Positions 53,669-62,691 of a stretch of DNA of 64,000 bases are shown piece by piece (within the stretch, counting starts at the first letter, position 1; the number at the start of each line of letters is the position of its first letter). The notes under the pieces were generated by a model. It had not been told where the DNA came from. It made no database searches and worked only from the letters and a program-made list of their open reading frames with translations. The DNA comes from Erythrobacter sanguineus (GTDB lineage Bacteria > Pseudomonadota > Alphaproteobacteria > Sphingomonadales > Sphingomonadaceae): the NCBI RefSeq assembly GCF_900143235.1, contig NZ_FRDF01000001.1:62001-126000 (forward strand), read 5' to 3'. A program made the translations under genes and the position numbers.

Positions 53669-55513
53669 TCAGGCCCTCGCCCCGGCAATATAGCGGCTGA
53701 CAGTGTTGCCCAGCACGCTGAGCGGGGCATTCCCGCCCAGCACCACGGCGGTGTTGAACGCCTTGAAGTCGTAAGCCGCGCCCAGTTCCGTCTGTGCCCG
53801 TGCGCGCTGGCGGACGATTTCGCTGTGGCCGATCTTGTAGCCGCAGGCCTGCCCCGGCCAGCTGCAATAACGATCGACCTCGCTCGCCACTTCCTCCGCC
53901 TTCGAACCATTGCGCTCGACGAAGAACTGCCGCCCCTGTTCGCGGGTCCAGCGTTTGGAGTGCAGGCCCGTATCGACCACCAAGCGGCAGGCGCGGAAGG
54001 CGAGGGCTTGCAGATAGCCCAGCCGCCCGACCTTGAATTCGTCATAGGCGCCCAGTTCATCGGCCAGCTGTTCGGCATAAAGCGCCCAGCCTTCGGAAAA
54101 GGCGTTGAAGGCAAGGATCGAGCGGATCAGCGGCAGGCGGTTGGAAAATTCGCCTTCCCACACGTGGCCGGGAATCGATTCGTGGTAGGCGAGGTCGGCC
54201 AGATCATACTTGCGGTGCAGATCGGTGGTGTGCAGGTTGATCCAGAACCGTCCGGGGATCGAACCATCCTTGCTGCCCGCGCCGCCATAGGCCCCCGGTG
54301 CGCCGGGCTCTTCGGTCAGGGGTAGCCGGCGCACTTCCAGCGGCGGATCGACCAGCTGGTTGAACGCGCGCGGCATCTGCGACCGGATCCACGCGACCCG
54401 GTCGTTGATGAAGGCGAAGATTTCTTCCCGCCCCGGATCGCCCTCGGCGAATTTGTAGCGCGGGTCGTTGGACAGCGCCTGCATCCGGTCACCGATGCTG
54501 CCTTTGGTATAGCCGATTTCCCGCAGGATCGGGTCCATCCGGCCGTGGATTTCATCCAGCTCGGCAAGACCCTGACGGTGGATTTCGTCCGGGGTCATCG
54601 CCGTGGTGGTCGAAGCGCTGACCGCCCAGCTGTAATATTCCTCGCCGATAGGCTGCGCCCACATGCCGGCATTGTCCGTCGCGACGGCGCGCTGCAGCCT
54701 GAGTTCGGCGAGCTGGCGTTCGAGTGCGGGGACGATACCGGCCGCGACAAAACGCGCGACCACCGGAGTCGATCGTTCTGCCCCGTCGGTCTCTGCCGCA
54801 ACCAGCGGGCCGACATAACTGTTGGTCGCGCCAGCGATGCTCGCTTCCATCTGGGCGATGGCCTTGTCGAGCAGAAAGGCGGGAGGCACAAGGCCCATGC
54901 CGCGCGCGGCGCGGATACGCTCCAGTTCACCATCGAGGATCGCGGGAACTTCGAACAGTCGGTCCACATAGGCGCCGATATCATCAGGCGTCTTGAGCGG
55001 CTGAGTCGAGCCGAAAAAACGCGGCAGATCAATATAGCCGCCGACATTCTGGATCACCACATAGGGCGCGTTGCGCCAGCTGCCGACCGCGACATCGCCA
55101 TAAGGCAGGGCCATGCCTTCCAATGCCTTGGAAAAGGCCGTTTCGACCACTTCGAAGCCCGTCTGCTGGTCGCTGGTCAGACCTTCTTTGGGATAGGCGC
55201 GGGCCTCGGCGATCAGTTCCTTCAGCGTCGCGGCATAATCGCTGCGCCCATCCGCACCCGGGGTGCCGAAGGTGGATCGCCATGCAGCATATTGGCCGGT
55301 ATCAACCCCCAATCCCGTCGCCCGGCCCGGTTCGTGGGCGAGCATCCGGTAGGCGATCCGGTCCAGCGCGGCATCCGGGGCAAGATCGGCAACCGGCGCT
55401 CCCGCCGGCGGCATATCGCCGCGCGCGCAGGCAGGCAGCAGGGCAAGGGCGGAAACTCCGCCAAGCCCGGCAAGTGTCTGGCGGCGGGTGAAATCAGCAT
55501 ATCTCTCTCTCAT
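53669..55513 (-). CDS. DUF885-family exported putative metallohydrolase
   Basis: A 614-residue DUF885 protein, probably zinc-dependent. It begins MRERYADFTRRQTLAGLGGV with a twin-arginine-like TRRQTLAG and a hydrophobic stretch ending ALLPACARG, so it is exported and perhaps a lipoprotein. The core has YHESIPGHVWEGEF, an HExxxH-type metal site, and FSEGWALYAEQLADELGAY, the second conserved DUF885 block. The ATG at 55513 is used; the longer frame start at 55651 is not supported. It is just upstream, in transcription, of a reductase remnant on the same strand. Confidence 0.87.
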   Translation of the reverse strand: MRERYADFTRRQTLAGLGGVSALALLPACARGDMPPAGAPVADLAPDAALDRIAYRMLAHEPGRATGLGVDTGQYAAWRSTFGTPGADGRSDYAATLKELIAEARAYPKEGLTSDQQTGFEVVETAFSKALEGMALPYGDVAVGSWRNAPYVVIQNVGGYIDLPRFFGSTQPLKTPDDIGAYVDRLFEVPAILDGELERIRAARGMGLVPPAFLLDKAIAQMEASIAGATNSYVGPLVAAETDGAERSTPVVARFVAAGIVPALERQLAELRLQRAVATDNAGMWAQPIGEEYYSWAVSASTTTAMTPDEIHRQGLAELDEIHGRMDPILREIGYTKGSIGDRMQALSNDPRYKFAEGDPGREEIFAFINDRVAWIRSQMPRAFNQLVDPPLEVRRLPLTEEPGAPGAYGGAGSKDGSIPGRFWINLHTTDLHRKYDLADLAYHESIPGHVWEGEFSNRLPLIRSILAFNAFSEGWALYAEQLADELGAYDEFKVGRLGYLQALAFRACRLVVDTGLHSKRWTREQGRQFFVERNGSKAEEVASEVDRYCSWPGQACGYKIGHSEIVRQRARAQTELGAAYDFKAFNTAVVLGGNAPLSVLGNTVSRYIAGARA

Positions 55514-55584
55514 GCAGCAGATTTGGCCGGACGGCCCGATCAAGTCAATTGCGCAGCGCTGCCTTGGCGGGCTAGAGCGCGCGC

Positions 55585-55797
55585 ATGACCGATATCGTGC
55601 TCTCGATCGTGATGCTGGCCGCGCTGGCGCTGCTTGCTGGGGCCTACGCATTGTGGCGGCGCACGGGGCAGGTGAAGCAGCCTGCGCTGATGGTGCTGCT
55701 GGCGGTGATCGCGGTGCTCAACGTGCTGATCTGGACGGTGCCCACCAGCACTGGCGAAGCGCCGATTTCGCAGATCAAGGCCGCTGGGGAAGGGTAA
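55585..55797 (+). CDS. Small membrane protein
   Basis: A 70-residue protein with two predicted membrane spans (about 4-24 and 33-52: VLSIVMLAALALLAGAYALW and ALMVLLAVIAVLNVLIWTV) separated by a positively charged RRTGQVKQ turn. No family recognised. ATG 55585 follows GCGCGC, with a weak Shine-Dalgarno (CTAGAG). Its frame stays closed against neighbours and its codon use is typical, so it is probably real. Confidence 0.6.
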   Translation: MTDIVLSIVMLAALALLAGAYALWRRTGQVKQPALMVLLAVIAVLNVLIWTVPTSTGEAPISQIKAAGEG

Positions 55798-55851
55798 GGC
55801 TTCCTCCGGCGGCCCTGTTCGGATTAAACGTTTCGGGTCAATCGGTTCGGA

Positions 55852-56535
55852 TCAATCGGGAATTGTCCAGGTGATCATGCTCGCATAGCTGCCCGACACC
55901 GGCTTGCCCGAGGCATCGCGCGCCGGGGAAAAGCTGGCGCGCTTGCCGACCAGTTCGCAGGTCGCTGCATCCAGCGCGGCATGCCCGCTCGAACGGGTAA
56001 TGGTGCAGCCGGTCACCTTGCCCGCCGCGTCGATCGTGAGCGCAAAGCGCGCCGTGCCCGAAAGGCCCTCCCTGATCCAGCGGATGCGGTAATCGCTGTT
56101 GCGCACCCAGCGCCCGGGATTGCCGCGCGGGGCGGCGGTAACCGGCTGATAGGGCGATGCGCTGGGGGCAGGGCCGGGGATGCCGAAATCGACCGGCCCC
56201 GTCACTGGCCCGACCAGTTCGTCCACGCCCGGCAGGCTTGCAATCGGATGGCTGCTGCCGAAGTCGATCGGGATATTGTCCGGGCGGGTCACGGTGGTGG
56301 TGGTTGACTGCTGGGGGCGGGTAGCGGCGGCGCTGGTCTGTTCAATCGGCTCGGGCGGCGGCGGAGGGATCGGGATCGGTTTGATCGTGAACCCCTTGAG
56401 CGTGGGCGGTTCGGGCGCGATCACGACCTTGACCGCGAGGCCGACCACCAGCAGCGCGGCAACTCCGGCGGGTATGCCGAGCGCCCCGGCAAGGGCGACA
56501 GGATTGGGACGGCGGGTGTTGGAGGCATAGTTCAT
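55852..56535 (-). CDS. TonB-like energy transducer
   Basis: A 227-residue TonB-family protein that couples proton motive force to outer-membrane receptors. It has one N-terminal span (about 15-38, LAGALGIPAGVAALLVVGLAV), a Pro-rich periplasmic stretch (IKPIPIPPPPPEPIEQ) and a C-terminal TonB domain (RWVRNSDYRIRWIREGLSG, ALTIDAAGKVTGCTITRSSG). ExbB/ExbD or a receptor are not next to it, so it may serve several receptors. Confidence 0.85.
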   Translation of the reverse strand: MNYASNTRRPNPVALAGALGIPAGVAALLVVGLAVKVVIAPEPPTLKGFTIKPIPIPPPPPEPIEQTSAAATRPQQSTTTTVTRPDNIPIDFGSSHPIASLPGVDELVGPVTGPVDFGIPGPAPSASPYQPVTAAPRGNPGRWVRNSDYRIRWIREGLSGTARFALTIDAAGKVTGCTITRSSGHAALDAATCELVGKRASFSPARDASGKPVSGSYASMITWTIPD

Positions 56536-56712
56536 CAGGGGGTTCCTCTCTCCATCATCGTGGGAGCGGTGGCCGGAGCGCCGATGACGAGCGAAAGCCT
56601 CCGGCCCCGCTCAGGCGCCAGAGTACTATGATTTTTGCTAGGGGCGAAGAAGTTTCGCGTTGCGTTTCAGAACCTTGTCTTGCCGCGATGCAATAAGTCC
56701 CGAGATTTGCAA

Positions 56713-56806
56713 GAGTTTGGCCCGCCAACGGACGGGCCACAAGTGTGACCACGCGTCCGCAGGTGCCCGTAGCGTAGCGAAGGAATAGCGCCGAGGACTG
56801 CACGCC
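56713..56806 (-). repeat. 94-base interspersed repeat, copy 1 (inverted)
   Basis: Reverse complement of this stretch aligns without gaps to 58707-58800, with about 20 differences in 94 positions by eye. Frames inside it encode fragments like SALFLRYATGTCG that mislead gene finders. It is in the TonB-hydrolase gap. Confidence 0.8.
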
Positions 56807-56819
56807 GGAGGGCGTGCAG
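56798..56819. terminator. Hairpin near the alpha/beta-hydrolase stop
   Basis: CTGCACGCC (56798-56806) and GGCGTGCAG (56811-56819) form a perfect nine-base-pair stem with loop GGAG, 10 bases beyond the hydrolase stop on the minus strand. It is the likely terminator of that gene. Confidence 0.6.
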
Positions 56820-56828
56820 CCAACAAGA

Positions 56829-57485
56829 CTATTTAATCGGACAGTCCGGTGAGAGCCGGAAGTCGAGATAATTGTCCACCGACCCCATCAGTTCATCCAT
56901 CTCGTTCTCGAAGAAGTGGTTGGCGCGCGGAATTTCTTCGTGGTGGATGGTGATGTGCTTTTGCGTGCGCAGCTTGTCGACCAGCTTCTGCACTGCGGCG
57001 GGCTGCACCACGGTATCGGCCGCGCCCTGCACGAAGATGCCGCTGGCAGGGCAGGGGGCGAGGAAGCTGAAATCATACATGTTGGCGGGCGGCGCGACCG
57101 AGATGAAGCCGCGCACTTCGGGGCGGCGCATCAGCAATTGCATCCCGATCAGCGCGCCGAAGCTGTAGCCCGCGATCCAGGTGCTCTGCGCTTCGGGATG
57201 GACCGACTGCACCCAGTCGAGCGCCGAGGCCGCATCGGACAATTCGCCCACGCCGGAATCGAAGCTGCCCTGAGAACGCCCCACGCCGCGAAAATTGAAA
57301 CGCAAGGTCGCAAACCCGCGATCAGCGAAGGTCTTGTAGAGTCGCTGCACGATCCGGTCATTCATCGTGCCCCCGCCTTCGGGATGCGGATGGAGGATCA
57401 TCGCCACTGGCGCACGCGGGCGCGGCGGCGGGGAGAAACGGCCTTCAAGACGGCCTTCGGGGCCGGGAAAGATGACGGATGGCAT
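56829..57485 (-). CDS. Alpha/beta-hydrolase
   Basis: A 218-residue hydrolase of the dienelactone-like small alpha/beta group. HPHPEGGGTMNDR supplies the oxyanion hole, GRSQGSFDSGVGE and the nucleophile elbow IAGYSFGALIG the Ser, and IPRANHFFE the catalytic His. There is no signal peptide. Similar genes often neighbour cysteine desulfurases in sphingomonads, as here; the link is positional only. Divergent from the first desulfurase. Confidence 0.86.
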   Translation of the reverse strand: MPSVIFPGPEGRLEGRFSPPPRPRAPVAMILHPHPEGGGTMNDRIVQRLYKTFADRGFATLRFNFRGVGRSQGSFDSGVGELSDAASALDWVQSVHPEAQSTWIAGYSFGALIGMQLLMRRPEVRGFISVAPPANMYDFSFLAPCPASGIFVQGAADTVVQPAAVQKLVDKLRTQKHITIHHEEIPRANHFFENEMDELMGSVDNYLDFRLSPDCPIK

Positions 57486-57619
57486 CGGTGAACCTTATGA
57501 ACGAGAGGCGTGATCAAGTGGCCGCAAACCGCCGGTGGCGCCCGCGAAAGCGCGCTCTATATAGGGCGCGATGGCAAATTCGCAATTTTTTGTGCGGCCC
57601 CGCGCCGTGAGGGACGCAA

Positions 57620-58657
57620 ATGGCTGAGCGGGTCTACCTTGATCACGCCGCAACTTCGCCTCTGCGCCCTGCGGCGAAGGCGGCAATGGAGGAGGGGTTC
57701 AGGCTGTGGGCCAACCCTTCGTCCCCCCACGCCGAAGGCCGCAAGGCGAGGGCTGCGCTGGAGGATGCGCGCGAGCGGATCAAGGCGGCGCTGGGGTGGA
57801 ACGGGGAGTTGATCTTTACGAGCGGCGCGAGCGAGGCGCTGTGGATTGCGCTCAACCGGGCGAAGGTGGAGCGCCGGATCGTCAGCGCGGTCGAGCATGA
57901 CGCGGTGTTTCGTGCCGCGCCGGATGCCGAGGTGGTGCCGGTCACTGACGGCGAAGTTAATCCCGAAACGCTGTCAAACAGCGCAGGCGCACTTGCGGCA
58001 GTGCAGTACGTCAATTCCGAAACTGGCACGAATTTAATGCCATACGTGCAGAGCAAGCTGGCGGAGTCGGTTCGAGATGGGGGCGGGCAACTGCTCGTCG
58101 ATTGCTCACAAAGTGCGGGCAAAATTGCACTACCCGAAGCCGATATGCTTGTTGTCAGCGCACACAAATTTGGCGGGCCGATAGGAATTGGCGCGTTGCT
58201 TGTGCGGGATTTCAACCTGATCGACCCCGTCGGCGGGCATGAACGCGGCTATCGGCAAGGCACCGAGAACCTGCCCGGAGCAATGGGCATGGCGGCAGCG
58301 CTGGAAGCTGGCGGGTTGGACAGTTGGGCAACCACAGTCGAACAGCACTTCGACTTCAAGAACGCACTTTTCAGTCATGGTGAAGTGATCGCACCTGGCT
58401 CTCAGTGCTCCCACATCTTCGCCGTCGCCCACCCTACCCTCTCAGCCCAAGCCCTGCTGATCCGCCTCGACGCGATGGGCTTTGCCGTGTCCGCAGGCAG
58501 CGCCTGTTCCTCGGGCACGCTGAAGAAAAGCCGGGTGCTCGATGCCTTTGGTGTGCCGGACGATGTGGCCGCGCGCACCATCCGGGTGAGTCTGGGGTGG
58601 AGCACTACGCCCGAGGAGCTGGAGCGGTTTGCAGCGGCGTGGGCTTCGCTATGTTGA
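57620..58657 (+). CDS. Cysteine desulfurase-like aminotransferase (IscS/NifS family), mosaic
   Basis: A 345-residue PLP enzyme that would move sulfur from cysteine for Fe-S assembly. Marks: YLDHAATSPLRPAAKAAM, PLP lysine K183 in SAHKFGGPIG, and a sulfur-carrying C296 in SAGSACSSGTLKKS. It is shorter than IscS (about 400), as in class II-like members. Codon GC drops sharply across about 57950-58405 (about 50-54 per cent by eye in sampled 60-base lines, against about 68 either side), so the middle of the gene (residues about 110-262) seems acquired or gene-converted. A second desulfurase and a ferredoxin follow. Confidence 0.87.
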   Translation: MAERVYLDHAATSPLRPAAKAAMEEGFRLWANPSSPHAEGRKARAALEDARERIKAALGWNGELIFTSGASEALWIALNRAKVERRIVSAVEHDAVFRAAPDAEVVPVTDGEVNPETLSNSAGALAAVQYVNSETGTNLMPYVQSKLAESVRDGGGQLLVDCSQSAGKIALPEADMLVVSAHKFGGPIGIGALLVRDFNLIDPVGGHERGYRQGTENLPGAMGMAAALEAGGLDSWATTVEQHFDFKNALFSHGEVIAPGSQCSHIFAVAHPTLSAQALLIRLDAMGFAVSAGSACSSGTLKKSRVLDAFGVPDDVAARTIRVSLGWSTTPEELERFAAAWASLC

Positions 58658-58669
58658 CCTTGTTCGTCT

Positions 58670-58688
58670 CCCCGGGCTTGACCCGGGG
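58670..58688. repeat. REP-like palindrome CCCCGGG-cttga-CCCGGGG
   Basis: Seven-base-pair GC-only stem with a five-base loop, 13 bases after the first desulfurase stop. It is related to the serC-serA repeat arms and immediately precedes the 94-base repeat copy, so the two may belong to one composite element. Confidence 0.65.
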
Positions 58689-58706
58689 CCCCGCTTTCTT
58701 GTTTCC

Positions 58707-58800
58707 GGCGCGCAGTCCTCGGCGCTGCTCCTTCGCTTCGCTACCGGCGCCTGCGGGCTGGCAGTCGCCCTTGCGACCCGTCCTTTGGCGGGCCGGTCTG
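58707..58800 (+). repeat. 94-base interspersed repeat, copy 2
   Basis: Inverted relative to the copy at 56713-56806, with about 79 per cent identity by eye. It fills the gap between the two desulfurase genes. Frames in it read SSALLLRFATGACG, matching the other copy's fragments. Confidence 0.8.
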
Positions 58801-58816
58801 AACGGCTGGTGACCCC

Positions 58817-59926
58817 ATGATCTACCTCGACTACCAAGCTACCACCCCGCTCGCGCCCGAAGCGCGTGAGGCGATGCTGCGCTGGCTCGGCGGGCCGGAT
58901 AGTGACACCTTCGGCAATCCGCACAGCCCGCACCGCATGGGCCGCATGGCGGCGGCGGCGGTGGAGACCGCGAGGGAGCGGGTCGGCGCGCTGCTGCCCG
59001 AAGCCGGCAAACTTATCTTCACCTCCGGTGCGACAGAGGCGCTCAACATGGCGCTGCAAGGCACGCCGGGCGATGTCATCACCTTCGCCACAGAACACGC
59101 TGCCGTGCTCGATTGCGCCCGCGTGGTCGAGGCGCAGGGGCGAAGCTTCACGGTGCTGCCCGTGCGCCCCGATGGCCGCGCCGATCTGGACGCGCTGCAG
59201 GCCGCAATCACGCCGCAGACCGGCCTTGTTGCTGCGATGGCAATCAACAACGAGATCGGGGTGCGCAACCCGCTCGCCGAGATCACCCGCATCGCGCGCG
59301 CCGCCGGAGCGCGGGTACTGGTCGATGCGGTGCAGGCCTATGGCCGTGTGCCGGTGGAGGTCCCGGCCGATTACATCGCTATTTCCGCGCACAAGATCCA
59401 TGGTCCCAAGGGGATCGGCGCGCTGTGGCTGCGCGAAGGCGCGCCCGCGCCAGCGCCGCTGCAACTGGGCGGCGGGCAGGAGGCGGGGCTTCGTTCGGGC
59501 ACGCTCTCGCCCGCCTTGTGCGCCGGGTTCGGCGCGGCTGCGCAGGTGGCTGCCGAGCGCATGGGTGAGGATTCGCTCCATATCGAACGGCTCTGGCGCA
59601 GCGCGCGCGCGGCCTTTGCCGGGTGGGAGCTCAACGGCAGCGCCGAACATCGCTGGCACGGCAATCTCAACATCCGCCGCGCCAATGAGCATGGGGGCCT
59701 TGATGTCGCCCGGCTGATGAGCGATTGCCGCAATGTGATGTTCTCCGCCGGTAGCGCCTGCGCCAGCGGATCGGGTCGGCCCAGCCATGTGCTGAAAGCC
59801 ATTGGCCTTGCCGATTGGCAAGCAAAGGCCTCTATCCGGCTGGGCTTCGGGCGCTATACGACCCCTGAGGATATCGAATCCGCTGCCGCCACCATCAATG
59901 CCGCCGCCAGGGAGCAGGGCCTGTGA
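58817..59926 (+). CDS. Cysteine desulfurase (IscS/NifS family)
   Basis: A 369-residue cysteine desulfurase. PLP lysine K193 in SAHKIHGPKGIGAL, sulfur-carrying Cys C314 in SAGSACASGSGRPSH, and the N-terminal MIYLDYQATTPLAP are all present. It is the more typical of the two desulfurases and has normal base composition. The next gene, a ferredoxin, overlaps its stop (GTGA), so sulfur mobilisation and electron supply appear coupled. Confidence 0.93.
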   Translation: MIYLDYQATTPLAPEAREAMLRWLGGPDSDTFGNPHSPHRMGRMAAAAVETARERVGALLPEAGKLIFTSGATEALNMALQGTPGDVITFATEHAAVLDCARVVEAQGRSFTVLPVRPDGRADLDALQAAITPQTGLVAAMAINNEIGVRNPLAEITRIARAAGARVLVDAVQAYGRVPVEVPADYIAISAHKIHGPKGIGALWLREGAPAPAPLQLGGGQEAGLRSGTLSPALCAGFGAAAQVAAERMGEDSLHIERLWRSARAAFAGWELNGSAEHRWHGNLNIRRANEHGGLDVARLMSDCRNVMFSAGSACASGSGRPSHVLKAIGLADWQAKASIRLGFGRYTTPEDIESAAATINAAAREQGL

Positions 59927-60258
59927 GCATCACCATCACCTTCCTCGACCCGCATGGCAAGCCGGTCGCCGCCAATGCCGAACCCGGCGATAATCTGCTG
60001 CGCGCAGGGCAGGCCGCAGGCCTGCCGCTGGAAGGCACCTGCGAAGGGCAGATGGCCTGTTCGACCTGCCACGTGATCGTCGCCGCCGATTGGTTCGACC
60101 GCCTGCCGCCCGCCTCGGAGGAGGAGGAAGACATGCTCGATTTCGCCGCCGGTGCGCGGCGCACCTCGCGGCTGTCGTGCCAGATCGAACTGACAGCGGA
60201 TATGGCCGGCCTCACCGTCAGCGTCCCTTCGCAAAGCAACGATCTCAGGCGGATGTAA
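59923..60258 (+). CDS. 2Fe-2S ferredoxin, adrenodoxin type
   Basis: A 111-residue ferredoxin with Cys ligands C40, C46, C49 and C86 in CEGQMACSTCHVIV and SRLSCQIEL, and the acidic EEEEDML helix used for partner docking. It starts with GTG overlapping the desulfurase stop. Such ferredoxins serve Fe-S cluster assembly or P450s; the position after two desulfurases favours the first. Confidence 0.93.
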   Translation: MSITITFLDPHGKPVAANAEPGDNLLRAGQAAGLPLEGTCEGQMACSTCHVIVAADWFDRLPPASEEEEDMLDFAAGARRTSRLSCQIELTADMAGLTVSVPSQSNDLRRM

Positions 60259-60318
60259 GCCCTCAACCCTGTGGAAACACCTCTCCCTCGCGCCGCGCGG
60301 GATTGCTAGACCAGTCTC

Positions 60319-62613
60319 ATGTCCGATCCCTTTATCACCCCGACTGAAGACCCGTTCGACGCGATTGTCGATGCGCCCTTCGATGCCGCTCTGTCCGAGC
60401 GTTATCTGGTCTATGCCCTGTCCACCATCACCGCGCGCAGCTTGCCCGATCTGCGCGACGGGCTGAAACCGGTCCATCGCCGCCTGTTGTGGACGATGCG
60501 CCAGCTCAAGCTTGATCCGGGCAATTCCTTCAAGAAAAGCGCCCGCGTCGTGGGCGAAGTGATCGGCAAGTATCACCCGCATGGCGATACGGCGGCCTAT
60601 GATGCCATGGTGCGGCTGGCGCAGGATTTCTCGCTGCGATACCCGCTGGTCGAAGGGCAGGGCAATTTCGGCAATGTCGATGGCGATAATGCCGCTGCCT
60701 ATCGCTACACCGAAGCCCGGCTGACCAGAACAGCAATGCAATTGATGGAAGGTCTGGACGCAGGCACCGTCGATTTCATTCCCACCTATAACGGGGAGGA
60801 AGAAGAGCCCGAATTGATGCCGGGCCTGTTTCCGAACCTGCTTGCCAACGGGTCGAGCGGGATTGCGGTTGGCATGGCCACCAGCATTCCCAGCCACAAT
60901 GTCGCGGAAATCATCGACGCAACGCTGGAACTGATCGACAATCCCCATGTCACCCACGAACGGCTGATGGAGCTGTTCCACGGCCCCGATTTCGCCACCG
61001 GCGGGCAGGTGATCGATAGCGCAGCGAGCATTGCCGAGGCCTATCGCACCGGGCGCGGGGCGTTCCGGGTGCGGGGCATGTTCCATGCGCCCGAAGCGAA
61101 GGAGCCCGATGATGTTGCTGCGGGGATCGAGCGGCTGGGCGGCGGCCAGTGGCAGCTGGTCATTTCCGAAATCCCCTATCAGGTGGCCAAGGGCAAGCTG
61201 ATCGAACAGATCGCGCAAGCGATTGCCGATCGCAAGCTGCCGATCCTTGAAGATGTGCGCGACGAAAGCGACGAGGCGATCCGGATCGTGCTGGTGCCCA
61301 AAAGCCGCAATGTCGATCCCGATCTGCTCAAGGAAAGCCTGTTCAAGCTGACCGATCTGGAAACCCGCTTCAGCCTCAACCTCAATGTGCTGGATGCGAC
61401 CCGCACCCCGATGGTGATGGGGTTGAAGGAACTGCTCGACCACTGGACCGCAGCCCAGATCGACATTCTCCAGCGCCGCACGCGCCACCGGCTCGACCAG
61501 ATCGAAAAGCGGCTGGAACTGGTGCGCGGCTATATCATCGCGTTCCTCAACCTTGACCGGGTGATCGAAATCATCCGCACCGAGGACGAGCCCAAGCCCG
61601 TGATGATGGCCGAATTCGAGCTGACCGACCGGCAGGCCGAGGCAATCCTCAACATGCGCCTGCGGTCCTTGCGCAAGCTTGAAGAAATGCAGCTGCGCAA
61701 GGAGCAGGACGAATTGCTGGCCGAGGAGGCCGAACTCAACGCCCTGCTTGAAAGCCCCGCCCGCCAGCGCACCCGGCTGAAGCGCGATCTGAAGGCCCTG
61801 CGCAAGGATTATGCCGAGGATACGCCGCTTGGCCGCCGCCGGACGCTGATTGCCGAAGCTGCGCCGACGGTCGAATTCTCGATGGATGCGATGATTGAAA
61901 AGGCGCCGGTGACGGTGATCCTCAGCCAAAAGGGCTGGATCCGCGCAGCCAGCGGCCACGTGCCGCTGGATCAGGAATTCAAGTACAAGGAGGGCGATGG
62001 CCTTGCCTTCATCGCCCACGCGCAGACCACCGACAAGCTGCTGCTGGCCGCATCCGACGGACGGTTCTTCACGCTCGGTTGCGACAAGCTTCCCGGCGCG
62101 CGCGGCTTTGGCGAACCGGTTCGCACCATGATCGACCTTGAAAGCGAGGCCAATGTTGCAGCGATGATGGTGCACCGTCCCGGCGGCCGGTTGCTGCTCG
62201 CCTCAAACCACGGCAAGGGCTTTGTTGCACAGACCGAGGAATTGCTGGCCGAGACCCGCAAGGGCCGGCAGGTGGTGAACCTGAAGGACGGCGCGGTGCT
62301 GCGGGTGATCCGCGAGATTCCCGAAGGCCACGATCACGTCGCCTGCGTCGGCGACAATCGCAAGCTGGTGGTGTTCAACCTTGAAGAACTGCCGGTGATG
62401 ACCCGCGGGCAGGGGGTGCAGTTGCAGCGTTTCCGCGACGGGGGATTGTCGGACGCGATCACCTTCGTGCTCGGCGATGGCCTCAGCTGGCAGATGGGCG
62501 GATCGGGCGAACGCACCCGGACAGAGACCGAAATCCGGATGTGGAAGGTGGCGCGCGGCGCAGCCGGGCGGATGCCGCCGCAGGGGTTCCCCAAATCCAA
62601 CCGCTTCGATTGA
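60319..62613 (+). CDS. parC: DNA topoisomerase IV subunit A
   Basis: ParC cuts and religates DNA to decatenate chromosomes with ParE. The 764-residue product has the quinolone-region motif YHPHGDTAAYDAM (T91 and D95 at the positions of the classical resistance sites), catalytic tyrosine Y130 in AAAYRYTEARL, a GyrA-like gate and a beta-pinwheel C-terminal domain. It lacks the GyrA box (QRRGG[KR]G), which argues for ParC rather than GyrA. parE is not in the window. Confidence 0.95.
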   Translation: MSDPFITPTEDPFDAIVDAPFDAALSERYLVYALSTITARSLPDLRDGLKPVHRRLLWTMRQLKLDPGNSFKKSARVVGEVIGKYHPHGDTAAYDAMVRLAQDFSLRYPLVEGQGNFGNVDGDNAAAYRYTEARLTRTAMQLMEGLDAGTVDFIPTYNGEEEEPELMPGLFPNLLANGSSGIAVGMATSIPSHNVAEIIDATLELIDNPHVTHERLMELFHGPDFATGGQVIDSAASIAEAYRTGRGAFRVRGMFHAPEAKEPDDVAAGIERLGGGQWQLVISEIPYQVAKGKLIEQIAQAIADRKLPILEDVRDESDEAIRIVLVPKSRNVDPDLLKESLFKLTDLETRFSLNLNVLDATRTPMVMGLKELLDHWTAAQIDILQRRTRHRLDQIEKRLELVRGYIIAFLNLDRVIEIIRTEDEPKPVMMAEFELTDRQAEAILNMRLRSLRKLEEMQLRKEQDELLAEEAELNALLESPARQRTRLKRDLKALRKDYAEDTPLGRRRTLIAEAAPTVEFSMDAMIEKAPVTVILSQKGWIRAASGHVPLDQEFKYKEGDGLAFIAHAQTTDKLLLAASDGRFFTLGCDKLPGARGFGEPVRTMIDLESEANVAAMMVHRPGGRLLLASNHGKGFVAQTEELLAETRKGRQVVNLKDGAVLRVIREIPEGHDHVACVGDNRKLVVFNLEELPVMTRGQGVQLQRFRDGGLSDAITFVLGDGLSWQMGGSGERTRTETEIRMWKVARGAAGRMPPQGFPKSNRFD

Positions 62614-62626
62614 CGCCGGGCGCAAA

Positions 62627-62665
62627 AAAGGCCGGGGTGACGCTGTCGGCGCCGCCCCGGCCTTT
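62627..62665. terminator. Bidirectional rho-independent terminator after parC
   Basis: AAAGGCCGGGG (62627-62637) and CCCCGGCCTTT (62655-62665) form a perfect 11-base-pair stem, with an A-run before and T-run within the arms, between convergent parC and the exported protein gene. It should end transcription both ways. Confidence 0.85.
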
Positions 62666-62691
62666 CGCTGTTAGGTGTTGAGGCCTGCGGC

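Noticed and set aside
56555..56826. ORFs encoding SALFLRYATGTCG-like peptides
   Set aside because: They come from the 94-base repeat, which gives similar peptides at its other copy; not genuine genes.
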